A DNA stretch of 64,000 nucleotides, taken from contig CALMGM010000008.1 in the NCBI GenBank assembly GCA_937863685.1, positions 186,001 through 250,000 on the forward strand, read 5' to 3'. The translations under genes and the position numbers were made by a program. Below are positions 17,665 through 26,048 of the stretch, piece by piece (position 1 is the stretch's first letter; each line of letters starts with the position of its first letter). This stretch comes from an uncultured bacterium (GTDB lineage: Bacteria; Edwardsbacteria; AC1; EtOH8). The notes under the pieces are model-generated. The model made no database searches, was not told where the DNA came from, and was given only the letters and a program-made list of their open reading frames with translations.

Positions 17665-18804
17665 TCATCGTTTATATAATTGGGCAAAGGCCTCAACCAG
17701 CATCTCCGGCGAGGGGGGACAGCCCTCCACCCAGATCACGCCGGGATCATCCTTTAGATGCCGGGTGCAGTTGCCGACCGCTATCACCTTTTTACTTGCT
17801 TGGGGAATTGATGCTTCTTCCCCATAAACAAAATTTATCCGTCCAAAAACCATCTGCCATAACACCGGCAGAAGATTCCTGGCCCATTTGCCGGGATTTT
17901 TCACCGCTGATACCAGTCCTTCACGAGCCGCCCCCCCGCACATGCTGCAGGCCAGCGGGGTTCGCTGGTTATGCAGGCCCAGGATCTTCAGCATTTCCAT
18001 TTCGGGCCGTTTGAATTTCCTGGTGCATTCATCCAGTCGGTCCCCGATGACTTCCGGTTCGAGGCTGCCCAGCCCCATGCTGGCGGCCAGCTTCAGGTGC
18101 TCGACCTCAAGCGGGGTCATCCCCATCAACCGGCAGCCGATACTGTCCACCGCCACCGGGTCGGTCCCGACCACGATGGTTCCCAGTCTCACTTTTTTAC
18201 CGCCGGCCAAAGGGCCATCGCCTTCAAGGGCCAGGAACCCGTCAAGTATGGTCAGGTCGGGCCTGATGACGGACAGCAGTTCGGCCACCGGTCGGTGCAG
18301 GCCATTCCGGTGAAACCTCTTCTTGTCGGCATGGGCCAATAATCCCTTCTGATTCTTCAGCCCCAGGGTCACCAGGGTGTTCAAATGGGTCTTGAGCTTG
18401 GGAAGATTGATATAATAGGCATCCCGAAATATCTCCGGAAGCTGCAGTTCCCCGTCGTACCATTTGGCCGAATAGCGCCGGGCCTGGTTCAGGTCAATCA
18501 GGGGCACACCCATCTCCCGGCCCAGGGCGGCGAAGCCGCTCTGGGCAAAGGCCTCGGCGGGATCCACCCCTAATCCGGGGCCTTCGGCCATGGTGATCGA
18601 CCTGACCCCCAGCTCCTTCAGATATACTATCAGCATCCTGACCAGTCGGACATCGCTGACCACCCCGCTGTTCCAGCCGATGGGATAGACCAGATTGGGC
18701 TTGAGCACCACCGGACGGTCCCGGGGAATTCCCAACGGAAGCTCCCTAAGCCAGCCGGCGAACTGATTTATAAATTTTATTTTTCTTAAATACACCTCAG
18801 ACAT
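17665..18804 (-). CDS. DUF362 domain protein
   Basis: About 380 residues from the ATG at 18804 (another ATG at 18822 would overlap the previous gene by 11 bp; the longer frame to 19083 is within that gene and rejected). DUF362 features are clear: VVLKPNLVYP, ITMAEGPGLG, YYINLPKLKTHLNTLVTLGLKNQKGLL, LTILDGFLALEGDGP and GTDPVAVDSIG. The C-terminal third has clustered cysteines (CSMCGG, GNCT, EGCPP) that could hold an iron-sulfur cluster. Family members are poorly characterised and often associate with redox or radical SAM genes, as here. Confidence 0.85.
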   Translation of the reverse strand: MSEVYLRKIKFINQFAGWLRELPLGIPRDRPVVLKPNLVYPIGWNSGVVSDVRLVRMLIVYLKELGVRSITMAEGPGLGVDPAEAFAQSGFAALGREMGVPLIDLNQARRYSAKWYDGELQLPEIFRDAYYINLPKLKTHLNTLVTLGLKNQKGLLAHADKKRFHRNGLHRPVAELLSVIRPDLTILDGFLALEGDGPLAGGKKVRLGTIVVGTDPVAVDSIGCRLMGMTPLEVEHLKLAASMGLGSLEPEVIGDRLDECTRKFKRPEMEMLKILGLHNQRTPLACSMCGGAAREGLVSAVKNPGKWARNLLPVLWQMVFGRINFVYGEEASIPQASKKVIAVGNCTRHLKDDPGVIWVEGCPPSPEMLVEAFAQLYKR

Positions 18805-18811
18805 GGCTGGG

Positions 18812-19807
18812 TCACTTATCATTTTGGATGGGTCGGCCCAATATATACAGGTGATGGGCATTTTGGATCTTGAACCATAGGGGCAGATTGTCCTCCATCC
18901 ACTCGAACAAAGACAGCAAAAATCCTTTCTGCGGGTTGTCCGAGGCCGATTTCCATTCCCATTTTTTCCCGAACAGGATAGTGATTTTTGATATCTCTCC
19001 GCCCAGCGGCATATCCCAGGTGTCCCAGGTCGGTGGAACATCGACCGCTCCGGTCGATATGACATCGATCCCTGATTTTTCAAAGGCTTCCCTGATTCCG
19101 GATAATGTCATCATCCCGAAATTGCCGTGATCCCATCCTATGCCCTTGATCTGATGATATATCCTGTGCAGCCAGGTTCCATGATTGCCGGAATTTAATG
19201 TCACCATCAGAACCAATCGACCGGAGACCCTGGCGGTCTCCTTTAGATATGCGATGGGATCGTCAAACCGCTCCAGCATGCAAAAGCTCCACACCAGGTC
19301 GTATGATCCGGACTTAAACGGGAGGTTGGATACCGGCGCCGGGATGGTTTGAACATTGTTGGTCAATCCCCTTTTGGCCCAAGTATCACCGGCAACTATT
19401 AAAAGCCTTTCGGATGGATTGGTCAAAACAACCGGTTTGTATACAACAGCGGCCAAAGGAAGGGAGTTCGCCCCGGGAATCCCGGTGACCCCGTCGGCCG
19501 GAGATTCAAGCACGCTATGCAGGTCAAATCTGCCGGCCAAGCCCAGCAACAGTTTGGCCATCATGTGCCTCTCGAATCTGGTCCCAAATCCCTCGTCATC
19601 GGGGATCCCGGATTTCTCATTCAAGTGACTGTCGGCCCATGCTTTTATTTTATCGCTGTCGTTCATTTGCAGCGGGCTTTGGTCCGGCTGTTTTTTACCG
19701 GCCCCAATGATGTGTTTCGAGAAGATTAAAAATATTAAGCCGTTGAGCGGTAGATAGCACAACCACCATAATATAACAGCTCCGGTTTGCCTGATAAATT
19801 TCAGCAT
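18812..19807 (-). CDS. Membrane-anchored SAM-dependent methyltransferase-like protein
   Basis: 331 residues. A single hydrophobic segment near residues 8-30 (AVILWWLCYLPLNGLIFLIF) suggests an N-terminal membrane anchor. The rest resembles a Methyltransf_11 domain, with LPFKSGSYDLVWSFCMLERFDDPIAYLKETARV and VSGRLVLMVTLNSG corresponding to motifs IV-VI, but the glycine-rich motif I (VLESPADGVTGIPG) is weak. It may therefore be a divergent or inactive methyltransferase. It lies 19 bp after the SPASM radical SAM gene. Confidence 0.7.
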   Translation of the reverse strand: MLKFIRQTGAVILWWLCYLPLNGLIFLIFSKHIIGAGKKQPDQSPLQMNDSDKIKAWADSHLNEKSGIPDDEGFGTRFERHMMAKLLLGLAGRFDLHSVLESPADGVTGIPGANSLPLAAVVYKPVVLTNPSERLLIVAGDTWAKRGLTNNVQTIPAPVSNLPFKSGSYDLVWSFCMLERFDDPIAYLKETARVSGRLVLMVTLNSGNHGTWLHRIYHQIKGIGWDHGNFGMMTLSGIREAFEKSGIDVISTGAVDVPPTWDTWDMPLGGEISKITILFGKKWEWKSASDNPQKGFLLSLFEWMEDNLPLWFKIQNAHHLYILGRPIQNDK

Positions 19808-19826
19808 AAAAGATATTTCGGATAAG

Positions 19827-20891
19827 TTAGAATATCAGATCCCACAGGACCCCAAGTGAGGCCCGGAGATCGAATATCATATTGGTGTATGAAGCATTGG
19901 CCAAGGGGCAGGAGCACTTTCTGGATTTGATCCGCCGCCTGGCCTGGCGGGCCGTGGCCGAATGCCAAAGCTTTTTGAAGTCGCAGCCGTGATCGGACAG
20001 CCGGCCCATCTCATCGCCCCTGATGCAGCAGCCCCAGACCGCCCCGTCCGGCATTATCTGGACCGAGGCAAACCCGGCAAAGCAGGGCAGGCCGTCCTGG
20101 CCCTTGAGCACCTGATAGGCATATTGGTAATACTGCCGCCGGAATGACTGGGCAATGCCGGCCCAGCCCCGCTTCCTGTCTGAATCGATCTCTCCGACGA
20201 GGAGGCCGGCTATTTCCCGATAATCCTCCGGGGAGGGGGTGATGTCCAGATCGGAGTTCAGAAGCTCGGCCCTTTTTTCAGCCACCTCGGCCACCATGGA
20301 AACGGCCCCCAGCTTTGCCAGAACAGAACGCCGTTCTGCAAAATCAGCCAGGTTATTTTTCGAAATGACCGTACCGATGCCTATCAGCAGGTTGGCCGGC
20401 TGGTTATATTTGAGGGCTTCGATGGTCGAGACTGCATTATTCCAGGCCCCCTTGCTGCCCCGCAGAAAATCCTGTTCCTCCCCGGTGGAATCCAGCGAGA
20501 CGTTGACGATAAAATCCACCTTGGGATTCCGGCCGGCCAGTTCCCTGGCCATCCCGGCCGTCTTCTGGGGCAGGCTTCCATTGGTCGGGATATTTATCAG
20601 CCGGGGGCGGCAGATCCTGCAGCACAGGTCGACGATATCCTCCAGATCGTCCCTTAAAAAAGGCTCTCCCCCCGAGAAGGTGACCCAGTAAGGCGACCGA
20701 CCCAGTGATGTGAAAAGCTTCTGGTAGTCTTCAAGCGCCATCTCCGGAAGGTTTGATTTATAGATCCGGCAGGTGACGCAGCGGTAATTGCAGCGGGTGG
20801 TCAGGCTGATGGTGTAATTGAGCGGCAGGATCTCCGGCCGGCCCCAGGCCCGGAACATCCGGTAAGGGATCTGCCCGGCTATGGGGTTCAT
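19827..20891 (-). CDS. Radical SAM protein with SPASM-like C-terminus
   Basis: 354 residues. The core opens with ISLTTRCNYRCVTC, giving the CxxxCxxC cluster (Cys 34, 38, 41), then FSGGEPFLRDDLEDIV and NIPTNGSLP, standard for the MoaA/PqqE/anSME group. The C-terminal region has further cysteines (LPCFAG, GCCIRG, HGCDF, CSCPLAN) as expected for an auxiliary cluster domain. No B12 domain is present. SPASM proteins modify peptides, sugars or alcohols; several occur in polysaccharide loci as dehydrogenases or epimerases. The start shares a 4 bp ATGA overlap with the GT2 gene. Confidence 0.85.
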   Translation of the reverse strand: MNPIAGQIPYRMFRAWGRPEILPLNYTISLTTRCNYRCVTCRIYKSNLPEMALEDYQKLFTSLGRSPYWVTFSGGEPFLRDDLEDIVDLCCRICRPRLINIPTNGSLPQKTAGMARELAGRNPKVDFIVNVSLDSTGEEQDFLRGSKGAWNNAVSTIEALKYNQPANLLIGIGTVISKNNLADFAERRSVLAKLGAVSMVAEVAEKRAELLNSDLDITPSPEDYREIAGLLVGEIDSDRKRGWAGIAQSFRRQYYQYAYQVLKGQDGLPCFAGFASVQIMPDGAVWGCCIRGDEMGRLSDHGCDFKKLWHSATARQARRRIKSRKCSCPLANASYTNMIFDLRASLGVLWDLIF

Positions 20892-21781
20892 TTATTGCCC
20901 TCCGGATCCTTGGTGGAGGCGGCCGTTTCCCACACAAAGGGATTTTTCCTGGCCAGGTAAAAATCATACCGGGCCATCACCCTGGCCCAGAATTCCAATA
21001 ACATTGAGCCCAGGAGATAGGCCGTTTCTTTGGGGCTTAACGGCATTTCACTCATCACAAGTTTAAAGACCTTGAGATTGTTCATGGTGTCGGGAAGCTT
21101 CCAGTCGGGCCGCAATTTCAGCAGGTGATAGTAGCCTATCAGATGCCGGCGGCGGACTTTGAGGAAATCCCTGATGTTTTCCGGTCCCCTGTTCCGGAAA
21201 ACAGCCTGGGGGACGTATTGCGAAAGATACCCTTTTTCCAGCACCTGCTGGACTATCCAGGTCTCGTCGGTAGCGGTATCGGGCGGAATCCCGCCAAACA
21301 CCTTGCGGAAGGCCACCGCCTCTCCGGCTTTGAAGCTTTGCAACCCGATCCTGTGATGCAGGGACCAGAAAAGATTAACGTAATATCCCAAAAAACTGGA
21401 CCGGTCGTTGCCCGGGATTATCCGGCCGGCCGTAACCCCGATCTTTTTATCGGAGAACGGCTGGATCAGCCGGGGCAGAGCCCCCTGATCCGGCAGTATG
21501 TCGGCGCTCATCAGCACCAGCAGATCGCAGGCTGAATTCCCGATGAACAGATTGACCGCCGAGGCCTTTCCCTCCCGCCGGGGCTGGCTGATCAGCCGGA
21601 TCCTTCGGTCCCGGGCGGCGTATGCCCTGGCAATGTCCTCGGTGCCGTCGGTGCAGCCGGAGGCCACCACCAGTATCTCGGCCAGTCCTGTATCGTCATG
21701 CCGATATATCAAGAGGCGGTCCAGTAATCTGCCGATATTGGCCGCCTCGTTATATGCCGCAATGCCTATGCTGAATTCCAT
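20888..21781 (-). CDS. GT2 family glycosyltransferase
   Basis: About 297 residues from the ATG at 21781 (MEFSIGIAAYNEAANIGRLL); the longer frame to 21880 lies in the GT9 gene. GT-A signatures include VVASGCTDGTEDIARAYAARD, the acidic VLMSADILPDQGALPRLI in place of the usual DxD, and DETWIVQQVLEKG with the likely catalytic Asp. The tail is amphipathic rather than clearly membrane spanning. It probably adds a sugar in assembly of the surface glycan built by this cluster. It starts 2 bp after the GT9 stop. Confidence 0.85.
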   Translation of the reverse strand: MEFSIGIAAYNEAANIGRLLDRLLIYRHDDTGLAEILVVASGCTDGTEDIARAYAARDRRIRLISQPRREGKASAVNLFIGNSACDLLVLMSADILPDQGALPRLIQPFSDKKIGVTAGRIIPGNDRSSFLGYYVNLFWSLHHRIGLQSFKAGEAVAFRKVFGGIPPDTATDETWIVQQVLEKGYLSQYVPQAVFRNRGPENIRDFLKVRRRHLIGYYHLLKLRPDWKLPDTMNNLKVFKLVMSEMPLSPKETAYLLGSMLLEFWARVMARYDFYLARKNPFVWETAASTKDPEGNK

Positions 21782-21783
21782 GT

Positions 21784-22881
21784 TCACAGATTTCTCTTCA
21801 CCGCAGCCAGCACCGCCTCCGGCGAGATGCCGTCCATGCATTTGAGGCTCGAACAGGACTGGCGGTAACAGGGCGAGCACTCTGCTCCGGCCGATAGCTT
21901 TTCCCCCCTGCCATACAATTCAATCTCCTGCTGGCAGGTGGGGCCGAACAGGGCGATCACCTTTTTATCCAGGGCGATCCCCAGATGCATGGCCAGGCTG
22001 TCGGCGCTGACGATGATGTCCAGCCTGGAGATCAGGGCCGCAAACCGCCGGATATCAAGATCGCAGGCGGCGGCCGCGGTCCCGGGGGCCAGCCGGGAGA
22101 TATTTTTAACCAACGGCAGTTCGTCCGGCCCGCCCAGCAGCACCGGCAGGCCGATCCCCGCCTTTTTGACGGCCTTTGCCAGCCAAGCATAATTCAGGGC
22201 GGCCCAGGACTTGGTGGGGAAAGCCCTTCCCACCCCGGTATTCAGGCCGATCAAAGGAATCCGGCTCTGGTTCCTGATCAGTTTTCCCAGGTATTCGGTT
22301 GCCCAACCTATCTCCTCTTCGCTCGGGATATACTGGTACTTTTGACTGACATATTCCAGTCCGGCCATTTCGATGATCAACTGCTGGTAGCTTTTCCGGT
22401 TGGTCCGGAATTTGAGCTGGTCGGATAATCCCAGTTCATAGAGATACCGGGACCTTTTATCCAGCGGCACCAGGTATCCTTTGGCATGCCACCCGAACCC
22501 GGCCTTTTGGTCCGCCTCCAGGATGGTGGCCAGTGCGGCAGCCCTGGGTTCTTTATCCAGGCAGATAATCCTGGTAAAGCTCTGGGCCGACAGTTGGGTA
22601 AGCGAGGCGGCATCAAAACAGAGCAGATTGTCTATCGAGGGATTGTGGTCGAGCAGCGGGGCGGCATCATGGTCGGTCAGCCAGGTCACTTTAAGGTTCG
22701 GGTCGTCCCGCTTCAGGGCCGCGGCCAGAGGGGTGGTCCTCAGCACATCCCCCTTGGCAGCCAGTTTTATGATCAGGCAGCTTCTTTTCCAGGGTTGATG
22801 GTTTGTGCAGCCAGTGCATTCCTCTTGAAAGGCGCAGGGCCGGTCTCCCGCAAAATGGCGGCAGTCACTTCTCCAGCGCAT
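21784..22881 (-). CDS. GT9 family glycosyltransferase (heptosyltransferase-like)
   Basis: 365 residues. Typical GT9 features are the N-terminal strand LIIKLAAKGDVLRTTPLAAALK, IGLNTGVGRAFPTKSW, VLLGGPDELPLV, ISRLDIIVSADSLAMHLGIALDKKVIALFGPT and a closing ECSPCYRQSCSSLKCM cysteine group. An N-terminal extension with CRHFAGDRPCAFQEECTGC (four Cys) precedes the fold and occurs in some GT9 relatives; it could bind metal. The ATG at 22881 is supported by a GGAGG ribosome site and overlaps the regulator gene by 17 bp. The likely role is addition of heptose or a similar sugar to a core glycan from a nucleotide donor. Confidence 0.88.
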   Translation of the reverse strand: MRWRSDCRHFAGDRPCAFQEECTGCTNHQPWKRSCLIIKLAAKGDVLRTTPLAAALKRDDPNLKVTWLTDHDAAPLLDHNPSIDNLLCFDAASLTQLSAQSFTRIICLDKEPRAAALATILEADQKAGFGWHAKGYLVPLDKRSRYLYELGLSDQLKFRTNRKSYQQLIIEMAGLEYVSQKYQYIPSEEEIGWATEYLGKLIRNQSRIPLIGLNTGVGRAFPTKSWAALNYAWLAKAVKKAGIGLPVLLGGPDELPLVKNISRLAPGTAAAACDLDIRRFAALISRLDIIVSADSLAMHLGIALDKKVIALFGPTCQQEIELYGRGEKLSAGAECSPCYRQSCSSLKCMDGISPEAVLAAVKRNL

Positions 22882-24382
22882 GGCCCTCCTGCTTGAGCTC
22901 TTTCAGTTTGTACTGCAGGGTCCTCAGGCTTATTCCCAGCTGGCTGGCGGTCCTCTTGCGGTCTCCCTGGCAGGCCTTGAGGGTCGACAATATGTAGTCC
23001 AGCTCCATCTGGTGCATGGATTTCCCGGGGATCAGCGGAGGGGCTTCCGTTTTATGGGACAGCACCGGCCCCGGCAGGTCGTCAATCCCGATGATGTTTC
23101 CCTTGGCCATCACGATGGCGTAGGAAATCACGTTCTCCAGCTCCCGGATGTTGCCCGGCCAGTGGTAGGCGGACATGGCCTCCTGGGCCTCCCTGGTCAG
23201 CTCCCTTATCTTTTTGGCCGCGGCCTGGGGAGAGTGGTCCAGGAAATGGCGCACCAGCAGGGGAATGTCATCCCGCCGGTCTCTTAAGGGGGGCAGGTCT
23301 ATGGTGACAACATTCAGCCGGTAATACAGATCCTCCCGGAACCGGCCCTCGGCCACCTCCTGCTTGAGATTCTTGTTGGTGGCCGATATGATCCGGATGT
23401 CCACTTTGATGCTCTTGTTCTCCCCGATCCTCCGCATCTCGCCGTCCTGCAGAACCCGCAGCAGTTTGGCCTGAATGGTGGGGGAGATGTCCCCGATCTC
23501 GTCCAGGAAGAAAGTGCCCTTGTCGGCCTCCTCGAAAAGCCCGATCTTGTTGGCGGTGGCCCCGGTGAAGGAGCCTTTCTTGTAGCCGAACAACTCCGAT
23601 TCCAGAAGGGTCTCCGGCAGGGCCCCGCAGTACTGGGCCAGAAACATGGCCTCCCGGCGCGGCCCGTTGTAATGGATGGCCCGGGCGATCAATTCCTTGC
23701 CGGTCCCGGATTCCCCCTGGATCAGCACCGGCACCGAGCTGTCCAGCACCCTTTCCACCAGGGAAAGGGCCGCCATGAACTTGGCCGACCGGCCGATGAT
23801 GTTGTCAAACTGGTACTGGTGCCGTATCTCCTTTTTGAGGATCAGGTTCTCCTGCTGCAGCCGGGCCTGCAGTCTGGCGTTCTCTATGGATATGGCCGCC
23901 ATGTTGGCAAAGGCCGCCAGGAAGGCCCGGTCGTCCTCGGTAAAGACATTGGAGGTGGTCAGGCAGTCGATGTAGATCAGCCCGATTATCTGGTTCTGCT
24001 TCTTGAGCGGGGTACACAGCACCGAGCGGATATTGTACAGCATCACGCTCTCGGACCCGGTAAAACGGGGATCGGTCTTGGCGTCGGAGGTCAGCAGGGG
24101 CTCCCCGGTCTCCATCACCTGGTTGAGGGTGGTCTGGGATATCTCTCCGGAATTGTCGATATCCTGCTGTTCCAGGTTCCTGGCCACCTTGACGGACATT
24201 TCCTCCTGGGGGAAGTCCCGCAGCATCAGAAATCCCCGTTCGGCCCGGGTGGTGGATATCACCAGGTCCATCACCTTGCTCAGCAGCTCCTCGAAATCCG
24301 GAATGGAGTTGATGATCTGGCTGATATCGTAGAGGGCCAGGATCTCTTTTCTATCGGCGTTTTTGGTTTCTGGATCGGTCAT
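22865..24382 (-). CDS. GAF-AAA+-Fis sigma54-dependent transcription activator
   Basis: 505 residues. A GAF sensor domain (about 25-172) is followed by a linker coiled coil and the sigma54-interaction AAA+ domain (about 193-430): Walker A GESGTGKE (223-230), the sigma54-contacting loop as GSFTGA (270-275, Ser where Ala is usual), Walker B FFLDEIGDIS, and a Fis-type helix-turn-helix at the C-terminus (TASQLGISLRTLQYKLKEL). There is no receiver domain, so the input is probably a small ligand in the GAF domain or protein interaction. It heads the biosynthetic cluster and is likely its regulator, though I find no clear GG-N10-GC promoter in the short gaps. Confidence 0.93.
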   Translation of the reverse strand: MTDPETKNADRKEILALYDISQIINSIPDFEELLSKVMDLVISTTRAERGFLMLRDFPQEEMSVKVARNLEQQDIDNSGEISQTTLNQVMETGEPLLTSDAKTDPRFTGSESVMLYNIRSVLCTPLKKQNQIIGLIYIDCLTTSNVFTEDDRAFLAAFANMAAISIENARLQARLQQENLILKKEIRHQYQFDNIIGRSAKFMAALSLVERVLDSSVPVLIQGESGTGKELIARAIHYNGPRREAMFLAQYCGALPETLLESELFGYKKGSFTGATANKIGLFEEADKGTFFLDEIGDISPTIQAKLLRVLQDGEMRRIGENKSIKVDIRIISATNKNLKQEVAEGRFREDLYYRLNVVTIDLPPLRDRRDDIPLLVRHFLDHSPQAAAKKIRELTREAQEAMSAYHWPGNIRELENVISYAIVMAKGNIIGIDDLPGPVLSHKTEAPPLIPGKSMHQMELDYILSTLKACQGDRKRTASQLGISLRTLQYKLKELKQEGHALEK

Positions 24383-24399
24383 GGTCGGTTTAATATTAT

Positions 24400-25332
24400 T
24401 TATGGATTGTGGAATATCGCCTCAGCAACGGCCCGGTTGCCGTATTGATCGGTATTGATGATCTTCCAGACATAATCACGCCCTCCCTCCAGGGCCGTAT
24501 CGCAATAAACCTTTTCCACATTGGACAGGTCCCGTTGCCAGACGACCGTAATGTCCCTCCAGATCTCCACCCGGGCGGTCACGAACAAAGAAACATTATC
24601 CCACATAAAAGTGTCCGGCAGTCCGAAATTAGCATTGTTGGACGGCTGCAGAATGGAAGGCCACCCGAGGACCTGGGGAACCAAGATTTGGCTTGCCGGT
24701 TGGATAACGGTGCCGGCGCTGTCGATGGCAAATGTCATAGTGTCGCCTGTATGAATCGACGTATCGAAGATGCTCCAGAAATATCTGCGCGATATCAGGT
24801 CCAGTCCCAGGGAGCTGTCCGGGAAATACTTTTGGCCCTTGATGCTGCAGTTCAGATTGTAGTATCTTTCAAGAAGGCCCTCTCCGTCAGGATGGCGAAC
24901 GATGCACTGGGGCATGGTATATACCGGAAGCTGGCCATCCCACAGGGTGTGAACCGACCATCTCAACACCTTGGCATCGTCGATCCGCGGGATGCTATTG
25001 AGCACAAAATTATGCTTCAGGCGGCCATCGGAGGGAACAACGATGGTGTCCGTGCGGGAATGATAATAAGCATGTTCCGCGGTAAGAAGATATGTCCTCC
25101 CGCCTTCCAATTCGATATTGTACTGGCCGCTGCTGTTGGTGCGGACCGAAAGATTGGCCGGTACGGCGGTGACCACCGCATTGCTTATGACATTGCCTCC
25201 CCAGCCCGATACCGTACCGCTGACACCGCTTCCGTTCACCGGATCCAGCGGGTTATCGCGCTTGGCATCCGGCCCGCAGCTCAGCGACAAAACCGCCAAG
25301 AGACAAAACGCTATGATAAATCTGCCGTGCAT
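24400..25332 (-). CDS. Lipoprotein with carboxypeptidase-regulatory-like domain
   Basis: About 310 residues. The lipobox LSLSC follows a short signal sequence and the mature protein starts CGPDAKRDNPLDPV. DNPLDP after the lipid Cys is a recurring pattern in lipoproteins of several candidate phyla. Residues 40-110 match a carboxypeptidase-regulatory-like beta sandwich (GTVSGWGGNVISNAVVTAV, SGQYNIELEGGRTYLLTAEH). The remainder is beta-rich and unrecognised. The ATG at 25332 is chosen; a TTG at 25338 would give a TTGA overlap with the preceding stop. Probably a structural or binding lipoprotein in the envelope. Confidence 0.7.
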   Translation of the reverse strand: MHGRFIIAFCLLAVLSLSCGPDAKRDNPLDPVNGSGVSGTVSGWGGNVISNAVVTAVPANLSVRTNSSGQYNIELEGGRTYLLTAEHAYYHSRTDTIVVPSDGRLKHNFVLNSIPRIDDAKVLRWSVHTLWDGQLPVYTMPQCIVRHPDGEGLLERYYNLNCSIKGQKYFPDSSLGLDLISRRYFWSIFDTSIHTGDTMTFAIDSAGTVIQPASQILVPQVLGWPSILQPSNNANFGLPDTFMWDNVSLFVTARVEIWRDITVVWQRDLSNVEKVYCDTALEGGRDYVWKIINTDQYGNRAVAEAIFHNP

Positions 25333-25334
25333 CT

Positions 25335-26048
25335 TCAATTTGAGACTATCAGGTCCAAAATATTATAGGCCCAAAATGACACCGCTAAATTGACGGTGAA
25401 ATTCCGGGTCCGGTACCAGCTGTTATATGTTTTATACTTGGCCTCGATGTCCCCGGGATCGGTGGCATCCAGGTACCGCTGGTGGCTGACGTAGGTCCCC
25501 AGCACTGCCAGTCCGACACCGGCGGCGACCCCGGCCGCCCCCCATTTGAGGATCCGGCCCTTCCTGGTTTCCCCCCGCGCCGACTGCCCCCAGCCCGGCC
25601 AGAGGGATGACCGCCAAATACCCTGGAACTTGCCGGGCCGCCCCTTTTCGAACAACAGGGTTGGCCTTTGATCACCGTTGGATGCGGCCCGAAAGAACTC
25701 TGCCTGGGCCCTTTTGAACACCTCAATGATCTTGGGAGAGACGAACTCCGGATTGAGCTCCAGCTTTGGTTTTACGGTCAGGATCTGCTTGAACCTTTCA
25801 ATGGCGCCATCCTCCTGCCCCATGGCCACCAGTGAGAAAGCCAGGTAGGTCCGGAAGTAGATGATCTCATCCTGGGCAAACCCCGCCGTGTCCCCCAGGG
25901 CTTTTTCGGCGATCCCGATCACCTCCTGGAAATAACCCTGCTCGTAGGATCTGATGACAGTGTTCATCGGGGTCTCCTGCTGGCCCAGGGCGGCAACGGA
26001 AGCCAGCCAGATCAAAACCCCGGCAAATAATATATGTTTGTTCATCAT
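25335..26048 (-). CDS. DUF5683-like membrane protein with N-terminal TPR-like region
   Basis: About 237 residues from the ATG at 26048, which forms an ATGA overlap with the kinase stop. A signal peptide (MMNKHILFAGVLIWLASVAALG) is followed by a helical repeat region (residues 25-120) and a segment SSLWPGWGQSARGETRKGRILKW, the characteristic PGxGQ motif of the DUF5683 family, then one or two transmembrane helices. The family often accompanies envelope assembly or lipoprotein genes. Function not established. Co-expressed with the PEGA kinase. Confidence 0.7.
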   Translation of the reverse strand: MMNKHILFAGVLIWLASVAALGQQETPMNTVIRSYEQGYFQEVIGIAEKALGDTAGFAQDEIIYFRTYLAFSLVAMGQEDGAIERFKQILTVKPKLELNPEFVSPKIIEVFKRAQAEFFRAASNGDQRPTLLFEKGRPGKFQGIWRSSLWPGWGQSARGETRKGRILKWGAAGVAAGVGLAVLGTYVSHQRYLDATDPGDIEAKYKTYNSWYRTRNFTVNLAVSFWAYNILDLIVSN

